DNA of 64,000 bases from Adlercreutzia caecimuris B7 (GCF_000403355.2 NZ_KE159646.1:514424-578423), one strand, 5' to 3'; shown: positions 9,580 to 20,207, counted from the stretch's first letter. Numbers and translations are program-made. Notes: generated from the letters alone by a model not told the origin.

Positions 9580-10050
9580 GTGCTGACAGGCAAGGAGAAG
9601 AGCCTGCTCGAGGCCATGGAGCCCCGGGCCGCCTCCGAGGGCGTGGAGATCGTCACCGTGGAGATCGCCGGCGCCAAGCGCGCCCCCACCATCCGCGTGT
9701 ACATCGATGCGGAAGGCGGCGTGAGCTTCGACGAGCTGGCGCGCACCCAGGCGTGGGTCGGGGAGCTCATGGACGAGATCGACCCGTTCCCCGGTGCCTA
9801 CATGCTGGAGGTGTCCTCTCCGGGCATCGACCGGCCGCTGCGCACGCCCGAGCACTTCGAGCGATTCGCCGGACAGGAGGCCTGCGTGAAGACGCGCGGC
9901 CCCATCGACGGGCGCAGCTCGTTTACCGGCACGCTGGCCGGCATCCGCGACGGCGCGGTGCTCATGGAGGTGGACGGCGCCGAGCTGTCCGTTCCGTTCG
10001 ACGCGATCAAGCGGGCCCGGCTCAAGGGCACCGTTGATTTCAGCTCATAG
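9580..10050 (+). CDS. rimP: Ribosome maturation factor RimP
   Basis: A 156-residue protein that binds the 30S subunit during its maturation. It has the two-domain RimP layout: an N-terminal alpha/beta domain with the EVSSPGIDRPL motif at about residues 82-92, characteristic of the family, then an SH3-like C-terminal barrel (FTGTLAGIRDGAVLMEVDG). The GTG start is supported by GGAGG 6 bases upstream. First gene of the rimP-nusA-ylxR-infB operon, with 19 bases to nusA. Confidence 0.95.
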   Translation: MLTGKEKSLLEAMEPRAASEGVEIVTVEIAGAKRAPTIRVYIDAEGGVSFDELARTQAWVGELMDEIDPFPGAYMLEVSSPGIDRPLRTPEHFERFAGQEACVKTRGPIDGRSSFTGTLAGIRDGAVLMEVDGAELSVPFDAIKRARLKGTVDFSS

Positions 10051-10069
10051 GGAAAGGAAGTCAGGAAAA

Positions 10070-11272
10070 GTGGCAAGTTCAGAGTTGATCGAGGCATTGC
10101 AGGCGCTGGCCCACGAGCGCAAGATCGACGAGTTCTATCTCATCGAGCGTTTGGAGCAGTCGCTTGCCAAGAGCTACGAGCGCATCCTTGACCTTGAGTG
10201 GGACGCGCGCGTGACCATCGATCGCCAGACCGGCAAGATCTACGTGTACGAGCTGGTGCCCGTCGGCGAGCCCGATGAGGAGACCGGCGAGTACAGCGAG
10301 TTCGAGGAGCGCGATGTGACGCCGGCCGATGTGAGCCGCATCGCCGCCCAGAACGCCAAGGGCGTCATCTCCTCGCTCGTGCGCGAGGCCGGGCGTCAGT
10401 CCATCTACGATGAGTTCCGCAGCCGCGTGGGCGATCTGGTGACCGGCACCGTGCTGCAGGGCACGCCTGACTTCACCATCATCAAGATCCGCGACGGCGT
10501 GGAGGCCGAGCTGCCGCACTACGACGCCAAGCGCAACCCCGGCGAGCGCAACGAGCGTCCGGCTAACGAGCATTACCGCCACAACCAGCGGCTCAAGGTG
10601 CTCATCATCGAGGTGCGCGACCCCAACGGCGATACGGCCCGCGCCCGCGGCGAGCAGGCGCGCCCGTCCATCGTGGTCTCCCGCACCCATCCCGACCTCA
10701 TCCGCCGCCTCTTCGAGATCGAGGTGCCCGAGATCTACGAGGGCGTCGTGGAAGTGAAGTCGGTGGCCCGCGAGCCCGGCGCCCGTTCCAAGGTGGCCGT
10801 GTTCTCGCGCGAGGCGAACCTGGATCCGGTGGGCGCCTGCGTGGGCCCGAAGGGCTCCCGCGTGCGCATGGTGGTGGAAGAGCTGCGCAACGAGCGCGTC
10901 GACGTCATCCAGTGGAGCCCCGACGCGGCCGTGTACGTGGCCAATGCGCTGTCTCCGGCGAAGGTGAACCATGTCACCATCGACGAGGATAACAACTACG
11001 CCACGGTCGTCGTTCCCGACGACCAGCTGTCCCTGGCCATTGGCAAGGAGGGTCAGAACGCGCGTCTGGCCGCCCGCCTCACCGGCTGGCACATCGACAT
11101 CAAGCCGGTAAGCTACCAGGGAAGCTCCCTTGTCAGCGACGAGCTCATCGACGAGGTGGAGGAAGACGACGACTTCTGCATCTTCGTTGGCGAGGACGGC
11201 GCGCGCTGCCGCAACCATGCCCGTCCGGGCAGCCAGTACTGCGGCGTGCATGCCGACGAGGAAGCCGAGTAG
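10070..11272 (+). CDS. nusA: Transcription termination/antitermination factor NusA, with a Cys/His C-terminal tail
   Basis: A 400-residue RNA polymerase-associated factor controlling pausing and termination. The GTG at 10070 fits the family N-terminus ([17 protein letters not shown]); the open frame runs further upstream but overlaps rimP. In order: N-terminal domain, S1 domain ([13 protein letters not shown], about residue 125), and two KH domains ([15 protein letters not shown] at about 262; [19 protein letters not shown] at about 323). The last ~30 residues carry C-x9-C-x2-H-x7-C-x2-H, a pattern that could bind zinc. Many NusA proteins end after KH2 or in acidic repeats, so this tail is unusual. 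Lies between rimP and ylxR. Confidence 0.96.
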   Translation: MASSELIEALQALAHERKIDEFYLIERLEQSLAKSYERILDLEWDARVTIDRQTGKIYVYELVPVGEPDEETGEYSEFEERDVTPADVSRIAAQNAKGVISSLVREAGRQSIYDEFRSRVGDLVTGTVLQGTPDFTIIKIRDGVEAELPHYDAKRNPGERNERPANEHYRHNQRLKVLIIEVRDPNGDTARARGEQARPSIVVSRTHPDLIRRLFEIEVPEIYEGVVEVKSVAREPGARSKVAVFSREANLDPVGACVGPKGSRVRMVVEELRNERVDVIQWSPDAAVYVANALSPAKVNHVTIDEDNNYATVVVPDDQLSLAIGKEGQNARLAARLTGWHIDIKPVSYQGSSLVSDELIDEVEEDDDFCIFVGEDGARCRNHARPGSQYCGVHADEEAE

Positions 11273-11299
11273 GACGAGGAAGCGGGAAGAATCGCACCG

Positions 11300-11590
11300 A
11301 TGCCCATTCAGACGAACAAGCGCCAGCGCACCTGCATCGCCTGCGGGGCCACCCAGCAGAAGGGGGCCTTTCACCGCATCGTGCGCACGGCCGAGGGCGC
11401 AGCGGCCTTCGATCCGACGGGCCGTGCGGCCGGTCGGGGCGCCTACGTCTGCGCGGGAGCCTGCCTTGCGGCGGCAAAGAAGACCAGGAAACTTGAGCGC
11501 GCCCTGCGCTGCAAGGTGACCGACCAAGATTACGAGCGGCTCGCTCGCGAGATAGCTCTCGTCGAGGCACCGGGAAGAAACGAGGAGTGA
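11300..11590 (+). CDS. ylxR: YlxR family RNA-binding protein
   Basis: A 96-residue DUF448/YlxR protein. Family hallmarks are present: RTCIACG near the N-terminus and GRAAGRGAYVC in the middle, followed by a basic helix. YlxR is thought to bind RNA or the nucleoid and in some bacteria affects RNase P or transcription; its role here is not shown. It sits between nusA and infB, its standard place, with only 3 bases to infB. Confidence 0.93.
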   Translation: MPIQTNKRQRTCIACGATQQKGAFHRIVRTAEGAAAFDPTGRAAGRGAYVCAGACLAAAKKTRKLERALRCKVTDQDYERLAREIALVEAPGRNEE

Positions 11591-11593
11591 TAT

Positions 11594-14338
<2,745 letters not shown>

Positions 14339-14344
14339 GTTGGT

Positions 14345-14380
14345 CCGTTCGCCCTGACGGGACGAACGGGAGCTTTGTTT
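14345..14380 (+). terminator. Palindromic hairpin directly after infB (two-copy element)
   Basis: CCGTTCG-CCC, a short loop, then GGG-A-CGAACGG, followed by GAGCTTTGTTT. Its stem is nearly identical to a hairpin at 58077-58100, which also lies a few bases after a stop codon. Confidence 0.6.
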
Positions 14381-14430
14381 GCGCTGATCGGCTAGGTAAC
14401 AGCATGGGATGTCTGGAAGAAGGGCCGATG

Positions 14431-14474
14431 AAGACCCTCCTGCTGAGTTGCAGGAGGGTCTTCTCTTTCCTTTA
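14431..14474 (+). terminator. Strong terminator after infB
   Basis: A perfect 13-bp stem (AAGACCCTCCTGC) with loop TGAGTT, followed by CTCTTTCCTTT. It closes the rimP-infB operon and insulates the accessory cassette downstream. Confidence 0.8.
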
Positions 14475-14809
14475 GGTGTTTTGACATATTCTATTATGGT
14501 GTTTTATGTCCCCTAGCCGCCGCCAGGAGGGCGGCTCTGCACGAAGCGGTCTCAGGGACTGTCACAAAATGCCGCGATACGATCCTCGCTCTATTTCCTG
14601 CGAGATAATCTGTGGAGAGGCCTGCAAGAGAATTGACAGGAAGCGATGAGATAAGATTACAAGCGTTCTGCGAGAATAATCAAAATCGCAGCGATGAGGA
14701 CACGACGTTCAAACAAGAATCGTCAATCAACGAATCAAGGGTGTTTTCCCTGATAGAGTTTGGATTGCAATCGATTGCAGCTTTAAAAAAACAAATTTGG
14801 AGGTGCAAT
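14475..14809 (+). other. Upstream region of the secreted-protein/ABC cassette
   Basis: A 335-base gap of lower GC than the core operons. It contains TTGACA at 14634-14639 without a convincing -10 at the right distance, and a perfect 14-bp palindrome just before the first gene. It lacks a credible gene: the frame of the secreted protein stays open back to 14612, but no ribosome site supports an earlier start. Confidence 0.45.
14766..14779. promoter_or_regulatory. Perfect palindrome (candidate operator)
   Basis: TGCAATCGATTGCA reads the same on both strands and lies 31 bases upstream of the ATG of the secreted protein, next to an A-tract and the GGAGG ribosome site. It may be a regulator site for the cassette; no regulator gene is adjacent. 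Confidence 0.4.
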
Positions 14810-15310
14810 ATGAAAGCATCATCATCCGCCTCGCAGCTCACTTTTCAGCAAAAGGCTGCTGCGTTGATCATTGTCGGTCTCCTATCCTTGTTCTCCGTTC
14901 TAGCGTTCGCTCCGCAAGCCCACGCCGACGATCTGGATACGGGCTATATGTTCTATCTGAAGAGCAAGGGAGCGACCGACGGAACCGGCTGGAGGCATAA
15001 GGGCGCCGAGGGCAGCGCTTACATTCATATCATGGAGCATCGCGGAGATCATTGCCGCCTGTACATTGATGGCGCTCTGGACCGAGAGGGTCGCGGCGCC
15101 AAGAACTGCATGGTCGGCGAGGCCTGGGCTGACCGCGATGGTCAATACCGCATCCACAACACGGTTCGCGATGCGCACATGGGCAACGCAGACTATCACT
15201 ATGCACGCCTGACTGCCTGGGCGCCTTACGGTGAAGGAAGCACCAACGGCGTTTGGAGTCCTGATTGCAGCAAGAAGGCCGAAAAACTGCCCATACTTAA
15301 TATCGAGTAG
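14810..15310 (+). CDS. Small secreted protein heading an ABC transporter cassette
   Basis: A 166-residue protein with a Sec signal peptide (hydrophobic core about residues 16-34, likely cleavage after AHA39), giving a mature form of about 127 residues. It is rich in Gly, His, Tyr and Trp, with three Cys (in DHCRL, KNCMV and PDCSK). ATG at 14810 is chosen for its TTTGGAGG site and the signal peptide. The mature start DTGYMFYLKSKG and the C-terminal GVWSPDC recall small secreted proteins (DUF2712-like) found next to ABC exporters in Firmicutes; this is recall, not a search result. A terminator follows, then two ABC-2 permeases and an ATPase. It may be a bacteriocin, a signal, or a shed surface protein; the function is unproven. 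Confidence 0.75.
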   Translation: MKASSSASQLTFQQKAAALIIVGLLSLFSVLAFAPQAHADDLDTGYMFYLKSKGATDGTGWRHKGAEGSAYIHIMEHRGDHCRLYIDGALDREGRGAKNCMVGEAWADRDGQYRIHNTVRDAHMGNADYHYARLTAWAPYGEGSTNGVWSPDCSKKAEKLPILNIE

Positions 15311-15321
15311 TACCTTGTTGT

Positions 15322-15361
15322 AAAGGCCTCTCGCTGCAAGCCAGTAGCGAGAGGCCTTTTC
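15322..15361 (+). terminator. Terminator between the secreted protein and the ABC genes
   Basis: A perfect 14-bp stem (AAAGGCCTCTCGCT) with a 10-base loop and a T-run. It would make the secreted protein the main product of the first promoter, with read-through or a second promoter needed for the ABC genes. Confidence 0.85.
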
Positions 15362-15490
15362 CAGACAAATGCGCAGTTGCCGTTCTCGGTTCAGTTTAAC
15401 AACAAGTTGCTCATCAGGGCATCCGTGGCAGAACGCAGGGCTAGCATCTAACGAAGTAGGAGAACCACATCCAAGCTGAGAGGAGGCCTT

Positions 15491-16351
15491 ATGCGCCGTA
15501 TGTTGGCACTCGAACTACGAGAGGCCTTTTCCAATAGGTGGTTCACCATCGCCGTGCTCGCAGCCGTTCTTCTCGCAGCTCTCGCAGCTGGAGAGTCGGT
15601 TGAGAAATTCAACACAAACGGCTTCGACGCCTCCGATTCCAGTTACTACGCCTACTACTCAAGCTGGAGCAGCGTTTCCGTATGGTTGGGGGTGGGCGCA
15701 TGGGGACGGTCGAGCCTGTATTATCTCTTCTTCTACGGCATCATCTTTGTAGCGCCCTTGGCATATAGCTGGTCAAGTTCGACCGATATAAGAAGCGGCT
15801 ACGCGCGTCAGCTGGCCGTACGCAGCACCAAGAAATACTATCTCTTCAGCAAGCTCTTCGCATGCTTCTCGGCGTCGTTTGTCGTGGCAGCCTGCGGGCT
15901 TCTGGCAAACCTGCTGTTCGTCTCTTTGTTCTTTCCAGCTTACCCTCCCTTCTCCTACGACAGCCTCTACACTGGCATGACGTACGGCAAGGTCCTCGCC
16001 GATCTGTACTATGCTAACCCCATCCTATTCATCGCCGTACGCACCCTTTTCGATTCGTGTGTCTGCGGCGCCTGGGCAGCCTTCGTTGCTAGCATAGGGT
16101 GGTTTTCCCGACACGTCGCACTGAACTATATTGCGTCCTATCTAGGACTCCTTGGGTTGGAGTTTCTCAACCATTATTTCTTTGCCGCCATTACCACTGC
16201 GCCGATCTTTGAGTTCAGTGTTTTTCAGATCATTCAAAGCTGGAGTTTCGAATATGCCCACGAACCTCTCGTTTCCCTTGTCGTCCTTGCGATTTTGGCG
16301 CTAGGCTCAGTCCTGCTCACCCTCGTTAAATGCAGGAGGGATCTCCTGTGA
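15491..16351 (+). CDS. ABC-2-type permease subunit (first)
   Basis: A 286-residue integral membrane protein with about six hydrophobic segments: residues 17-35, a large extracellular loop rich in Ser/Tyr, then roughly 80-100, 125-155, 175-200, 210-235 and 255-280. The short cytoplasmic N-terminus MRRMLALELREAF is typical of ABC-2 permeases. GGAGG lies 6 bases before the ATG. Its stop overlaps the start of the next gene, so the two permeases are probably made together. It most likely forms half the membrane channel powered by the ATPase at 17189. The layout of two small permeases plus an ATPase resembles LanFEG-type immunity transporters. Confidence 0.8.
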   Translation: MRRMLALELREAFSNRWFTIAVLAAVLLAALAAGESVEKFNTNGFDASDSSYYAYYSSWSSVSVWLGVGAWGRSSLYYLFFYGIIFVAPLAYSWSSSTDIRSGYARQLAVRSTKKYYLFSKLFACFSASFVVAACGLLANLLFVSLFFPAYPPFSYDSLYTGMTYGKVLADLYYANPILFIAVRTLFDSCVCGAWAAFVASIGWFSRHVALNYIASYLGLLGLEFLNHYFFAAITTAPIFEFSVFQIIQSWSFEYAHEPLVSLVVLAILALGSVLLTLVKCRRDLL

Positions 16352-17196
16352 AAAGACTGGTACAATGCCTACGCTTCGATATGCTGGCGGGGCACCGTTT
16401 CCTCTTGGCTTCTGGGTTGCTGGGATGTTTAATGGCTGCATTCTTTCTGACGGGCTCCTGGGTCAGGGCTTCGGCATATCATGTGGAATGGTCCTCGTTC
16501 ACGCTAGGTGACAACGCGCTGCTGCTTCTAGGTGGCACTCTGCCCCCGGCGGCATCCGATCAGACCCCCACATTGTTCCCGATTGGCTGGCTCTTGCTGT
16601 TTGTGAGCTCCATGGCCGCCCCCGTTCTCTATGCGGGAAGGTCCAGCAGAGGCAGTTTTGCGGCCAATGCGATTATTAGAGGCGGCGCACGGGCACCGTG
16701 GCTCATCGCCAAATGTCTGTGGTCCATTATTGCCTCGCTTGTCTTTTGGCTCGCATTCTTTACTGTCTTGTCCGGGCTCACCTTGTGTGTATCGGGGGAT
16801 CTGTCGCCCCTGGCATCCAGATCCATAGAGGTGATCGGCCTCGCTCGCAACGACGATTTGACTCAGGGACCCTATGCTCTCGGAGCTTTTCTGTTGATCG
16901 CACCTGCCGTAAGCACCCTTCTTCTTGTACCGCTCGTCCTTCTCGGCATCCTGGCTAACGAGCTCCTTGCCTTTCTCGTTGGCATCGGCTGCCTCCTTGC
17001 ATCCGTGATGTCGATAACGGGCTTTGTTCCCGGTGAGTATCTTATGGCAACGAGGACGAACTCCTTCCTTGCGCATGGCATAGCCCCTGTGCAGGCTCTT
17101 GTTTATTCACTAACTCTTAGTATTGTCAGTTTGCTCATTGGCACGATAGTGTTCCGCGGCAAAAACCTTATGGGAAGGAGTGAGACCCATGATTGA
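16348..17196 (+). CDS. ABC-2-type permease subunit (second)
   Basis: A 282-residue membrane protein with about six hydrophobic segments. GTG at 16348 is preferred because GGAGGG lies 7 bases before it and it overlaps the previous TGA; an in-frame ATG at 16330 has no ribosome site. The N-terminal KRLVQCLRFDMLAGHRF resembles the cytoplasmic lead-in of other ABC-2 permeases. It differs in sequence from the first permease, suggesting a heterodimeric channel. It overlaps the ATPase gene by 8 bases. The A/T content of this block is visibly higher than in infB or truB, a sign of separate origin. Confidence 0.78.
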   Translation: MKRLVQCLRFDMLAGHRFLLASGLLGCLMAAFFLTGSWVRASAYHVEWSSFTLGDNALLLLGGTLPPAASDQTPTLFPIGWLLLFVSSMAAPVLYAGRSSRGSFAANAIIRGGARAPWLIAKCLWSIIASLVFWLAFFTVLSGLTLCVSGDLSPLASRSIEVIGLARNDDLTQGPYALGAFLLIAPAVSTLLLVPLVLLGILANELLAFLVGIGCLLASVMSITGFVPGEYLMATRTNSFLAHGIAPVQALVYSLTLSIVSLLIGTIVFRGKNLMGRSETHD

Positions 17197-17881
17197 GCTG
17201 CTCAATGTTTGCAAGTTCATTAAGAGTCGCGAGGTCCTGCGCGATGTCTCCCTTTCGATCGAATCTGGCGAGGTCGTCGGCATCAAAGGCGCCAACGGCT
17301 CGGGAAAAACCATGCTTCTTCGCTCCATAGCCGGGCTGATCTACCCTACGTCGGGGAGCGTTATCGTCGACGGGGTAAATCTCAGGGAATCCGCTGCGTT
17401 TCCCCCAAGTATCGGCCTTCTCATCGAGAACCCGTCTTTTTTACCTCACCTCACTGGCCTGAAAAACTGCGAACTTCTCGCCTCGATCAAAGACGTTGTG
17501 ACAAATAAGCAAATTTCTCAGTGCCTCATGGACGTGGGTCTTGATCCTCAGGATACCCGTACGTTCAATAAGTACTCTCTCGGGATGAAGCAGCGCCTCG
17601 GACTAGCGGCTGCATTCATGGAACAGCCCCACGTTGTCCTACTGGACGAGCCCACCAATGCCCTCGACGAGGAGGGCATCGAGCTGCTATCTTCTCTCGT
17701 GCGCAAAAGCCGAGAACGTGGCGCCTGTATCGCCATCGCTTCCCACGACGCTCTTGTACTGGAGACCATAGCCGACAAGATATACCTTATGAAAGAGGGT
17801 GCACTGCAGCCCGCATCGTCCACCGCCATCCCTCCAGTCGATCAGCAATGCGCAGGCACGCAAGCAGAGGAGGCGGCTTAG
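17189..17881 (+). CDS. ABC transporter ATP-binding protein
   Basis: A 230-residue nucleotide-binding domain that would drive the two permeases. Walker A GANGSGKTM (about 34-42), the signature YSLGMKQRLGLAAAF (about 131), Walker B VVLLDEPTNALDE (about 150) and the switch His (IASHDAL) are all present, so it should be an active ATPase. The ATG at 17189 has GGGAAGGAG 8 bases upstream. It belongs to the group of ABC ATPases found in antibiotic-peptide immunity, sodium export and lantibiotic systems. The next gene starts directly after its stop. Confidence 0.93.
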   Translation: MIELLNVCKFIKSREVLRDVSLSIESGEVVGIKGANGSGKTMLLRSIAGLIYPTSGSVIVDGVNLRESAAFPPSIGLLIENPSFLPHLTGLKNCELLASIKDVVTNKQISQCLMDVGLDPQDTRTFNKYSLGMKQRLGLAAAFMEQPHVVLLDEPTNALDEEGIELLSSLVRKSRERGACIAIASHDALVLETIADKIYLMKEGALQPASSTAIPPVDQQCAGTQAEEAA

Positions 17882-18556
17882 ATGACCAGATCGAGAAACT
17901 TCAAGTTCGCCGCTATCGTCGTCTTGGCAGCTGCCCTAATCATTGCCGCTTTCGTTCGGGTTGCCTTGGTCAATCAATATGTAACTCAAACACTCGTGGA
18001 GTCTTACCCTGAAGGCACATGGGTCACCTACGACGGTGCTTACGCAGGAGTCGCCAGCGAAAACACGGACGGTCTCTCCATACGAGTCGACAGCGCCTCG
18101 CTCGTATCCCCCCGACAATTCATTGACTCCTACGCCTCATCCCAAGTGAATCTCACCGAAAACGTAATTGGGAAATATGCCGACATCACGCCAGCCACTG
18201 CGGACACGCCCTCCGTCCTTGCCGTGAAAATCTCTCTACGCCGGTCGCCCACCAACGTAGATGGTCAATTCTCGGCTATCGACTGGCGCATTATTAGCTT
18301 GCAAAGCCCTAGTCTTTCCATGCAGCCAGATTGGGACCTGTGGGAATTGGCCGATACCCACATGATAGACCAATCCGCTTTTAGTATTCAGGAAGGAAGT
18401 GAGTATGCGACTGTCGTGCCCTTCAGTATTCAGTCCCAGGGGGAATACTTCGATCCTTCTCCCCTCAGAACCCGGCTCCCGCTGGAGCAGGGAGATTACG
18501 AATTCGTCGTGACCAATTCCCCCGTTCGTAAACTTATCACCTTTGCGACACATTAG
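17882..18556 (+). CDS. Membrane-anchored extracellular protein of the ABC cassette
   Basis: A 224-residue protein with one N-terminal membrane helix (about residues 9-28) and a predicted beta-rich external domain. It is not recognised with confidence. The segment SENTDGLSIRVDSASLVSP resembles external proteins (DUF5028-like) coded beside ABC exporters in Firmicutes, from memory only. Its ATG follows the ATPase stop with no gap, implying co-translation. It could assist substrate capture or immunity at the cell surface. Confidence 0.7.
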   Translation: MTRSRNFKFAAIVVLAAALIIAAFVRVALVNQYVTQTLVESYPEGTWVTYDGAYAGVASENTDGLSIRVDSASLVSPRQFIDSYASSQVNLTENVIGKYADITPATADTPSVLAVKISLRRSPTNVDGQFSAIDWRIISLQSPSLSMQPDWDLWELADTHMIDQSAFSIQEGSEYATVVPFSIQSQGEYFDPSPLRTRLPLEQGDYEFVVTNSPVRKLITFATH

Positions 18557-18587
18557 AAAGCACGCTCTCAAGAGAAAGGGATCCATC

Positions 18588-19325
18588 ATGAAAACTACTA
18601 CCGCAAAACCTCTCGCTATGGCGCTTCTTCTGGCCATAACGATCGGCGCCCTCGCTGTCGTATCTGGCTGCGCGAACGAGGCGGCGACCTCCGCGTCAGC
18701 AGACTCCGATGTGGAGCAGTCCTCAGCAACAACCCAAGCCGATGGAGAGGATTCTTCCAGTGCCACTGTCCCTGGAAGTAGCATGAGCGACACTCTTACC
18801 CTCAGCTCCGATACTTATCAAAATCTCGGCTGGAGGGGGACGCTTGAGGCTCGCATCGAATCTGCCCAGCTCTACAAGAATTACGATGCCGCCAAGAAGA
18901 AGATTGCCGACTTGTTTCCCGCTGAAGACGCCGTCAAGGACGGCCCGGTGCTTGTCTGCGAAGTCTTTCTCGACAACTCAGGAGCGGTGAGCCAGGAGCA
19001 GAGCGGAGCCTTTAAGGCAGACTTCATGTTCCTCGGCCCCGACCGCATCCCTGTCACGTTCTTCGCTCTCTCGGAGAAGGGTAATGCGACCTCCCGCAGC
19101 GACGACGCTTCCATGGAATTCGAGCTCCCCGACAAGGGATCCACCACTATCACCGTTGGCTTCTCTGTACCCCAAACCTGGCTCGATGGGAGCGTGGATA
19201 TCAACAACCGCGACTACATCGCCTTTGGCGGTACGAAAGAGCAGTATCACATGAGCTACGCCGGCGAAGTCCCCGACAATGACTTCATCTGGCTGACCAC
19301 GGAAGTATTCAAAGAGACGAAGTAG
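18588..19325 (+). CDS. Lipoprotein of the ABC cassette
   Basis: A 245-residue lipoprotein with the lipobox VVSGC (Cys at about residue 27), then a Ser/Ala/Thr/Asp linker to about residue 65 and a beta-rich domain. The ATG at 18588 has AGAAAGGGA upstream; the frame opens earlier but without a ribosome site. Surface lipoproteins beside peptide ABC transporters often bind the peptide for immunity, as LanI proteins do; that role is an inference. It is the last gene of the cassette, 31 bases after the preceding gene, and a strong terminator follows. Confidence 0.75.
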   Translation: MKTTTAKPLAMALLLAITIGALAVVSGCANEAATSASADSDVEQSSATTQADGEDSSSATVPGSSMSDTLTLSSDTYQNLGWRGTLEARIESAQLYKNYDAAKKKIADLFPAEDAVKDGPVLVCEVFLDNSGAVSQEQSGAFKADFMFLGPDRIPVTFFALSEKGNATSRSDDASMEFELPDKGSTTITVGFSVPQTWLDGSVDINNRDYIAFGGTKEQYHMSYAGEVPDNDFIWLTTEVFKETK

Positions 19326-19359
19326 TCAAGCAGAGATCGCTCACTGGTCCCGAACTTGG

Positions 19360-19399
19360 AGCGCCGCGACGACTAGGCTCGTCGCGGCGCTTTGCATTT
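19360..19399 (+). terminator. Terminator closing the ABC cassette
   Basis: A perfect 13-bp stem (AGCGCCGCGACGA) with loop CTAGGC, then a short TTTGCATTTG tail. Confidence 0.75.
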
Positions 19400-19813
19400 G
19401 CGAGAGGTCTTACCGCAACGCTCGGAGCTGTTTACGGACCCCGCAGCTCGGCTATGCGTTCTCAATCATCGTTTCTCGTCTTTTAAGTGTAACTTTTCGG
19501 GATAGATGAGGGCGAGTTCACTGCGCAGGAGGCAGAACTCGTGTGTGGTGGAGGATGCTTCCGGTTGGTAGTTTCAAGCATGATTGTTTCCTTTGGGTGA
19601 TCGATACGGCGCCTTTGACCTCTTCTTCGTGTGAAAGCATTGGAAGAGCGATCCGTTTTCTATACAATTTCAGGCACCTATCGGACTCTCGCTGACCTCC
19701 TTGGGCGAACCTGGGAGTTCCGTTTTGATGACGTAATTCCAATAAGGAAGAACGGGGCTTTTCTTTCCCTATACTGAGATCATCTATCCGTCTCGATGTG
19801 AGGAGATGGCGTT
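19400..19813 (+). other. Gene-free gap before rbfA
   Basis: About 410 bases with no credible gene on either strand and intermediate GC. It holds the candidate rbfA promoter and a second isolated TATACT (19770-19775) close to rbfA. It probably marks the right-hand junction of the inserted cassette. Confidence 0.5.
19640..19668 (+). promoter_or_regulatory. Candidate promoter of rbfA-nrnA-truB-ribF
   Basis: TTGGAA (19640-19645) and TACAAT (19663-19668) with a 17-base spacer, 146 bases before rbfA. A dedicated promoter would be needed because terminators separate rbfA from infB. Confidence 0.5.
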
Positions 19814-20203
19814 ATGAAGCAGAGTGCTTCCAACCGCAAGGTTAACGAGCAGGCCCGCGAGGTCATCGCGAGCATCCTTTTGTTCGACGTGTCCGATCCT
19901 CGGCTGCATCTAGTGACCATCACCGGCTGCGAGGTCAGCTACGACCGCTCGGCCTGCAACGTGTACTACACCACCGACCCCGAGCGCTACGGCGACGTGC
20001 AGGCCGCCTTCGAGCAGGCCGCCGGGCATATCCGCTCGCTCATGGCCAAGAAGCTCTCCTGGCGCGTGGCGCCGGAGCTGCGCTTCCATCTGGACAAGTC
20101 GGTGGACCAAGCTGAGGCTATCGGGGCGGCCCTGGCCTCCGAGCGCGAGCACCAGCAGCAGCGCATCGTGGAGGAGACCATCGGCGAGGATGGGGAGTTC
20201 TAG
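19814..20203 (+). CDS. rbfA: 30S ribosome-binding factor RbfA
   Basis: A 129-residue cold-shock and 16S rRNA-processing factor with a type II KH fold. Family features are clear: RKVNEQAREVIASIL at the start, DPRLHLVTITGCEVSYDRS with the conserved core strand, and APELRFHLDKSVDQA near the end. GAGGAG lies before the ATG. It normally follows infB directly; here 5.5 kb of other DNA separates them. Overlaps or abuts nrnA. Confidence 0.95.
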   Translation: MKQSASNRKVNEQAREVIASILLFDVSDPRLHLVTITGCEVSYDRSACNVYYTTDPERYGDVQAAFEQAAGHIRSLMAKKLSWRVAPELRFHLDKSVDQAEAIGAALASEREHQQQRIVEETIGEDGEF

Positions 20204-20207
20204 ACCC

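Noticed and set aside
14634-14665. TTGACA as the promoter of the secreted-protein cassette.
   Set aside because: No hexamer close to TATAAT occurs 16-18 bases downstream, so the promoter is left unassigned.
19518-19742. A 74-codon minus-strand frame in the gap before rbfA.
   Set aside because: No ribosome site, no recognisable domain, and it overlaps the likely rbfA promoter.
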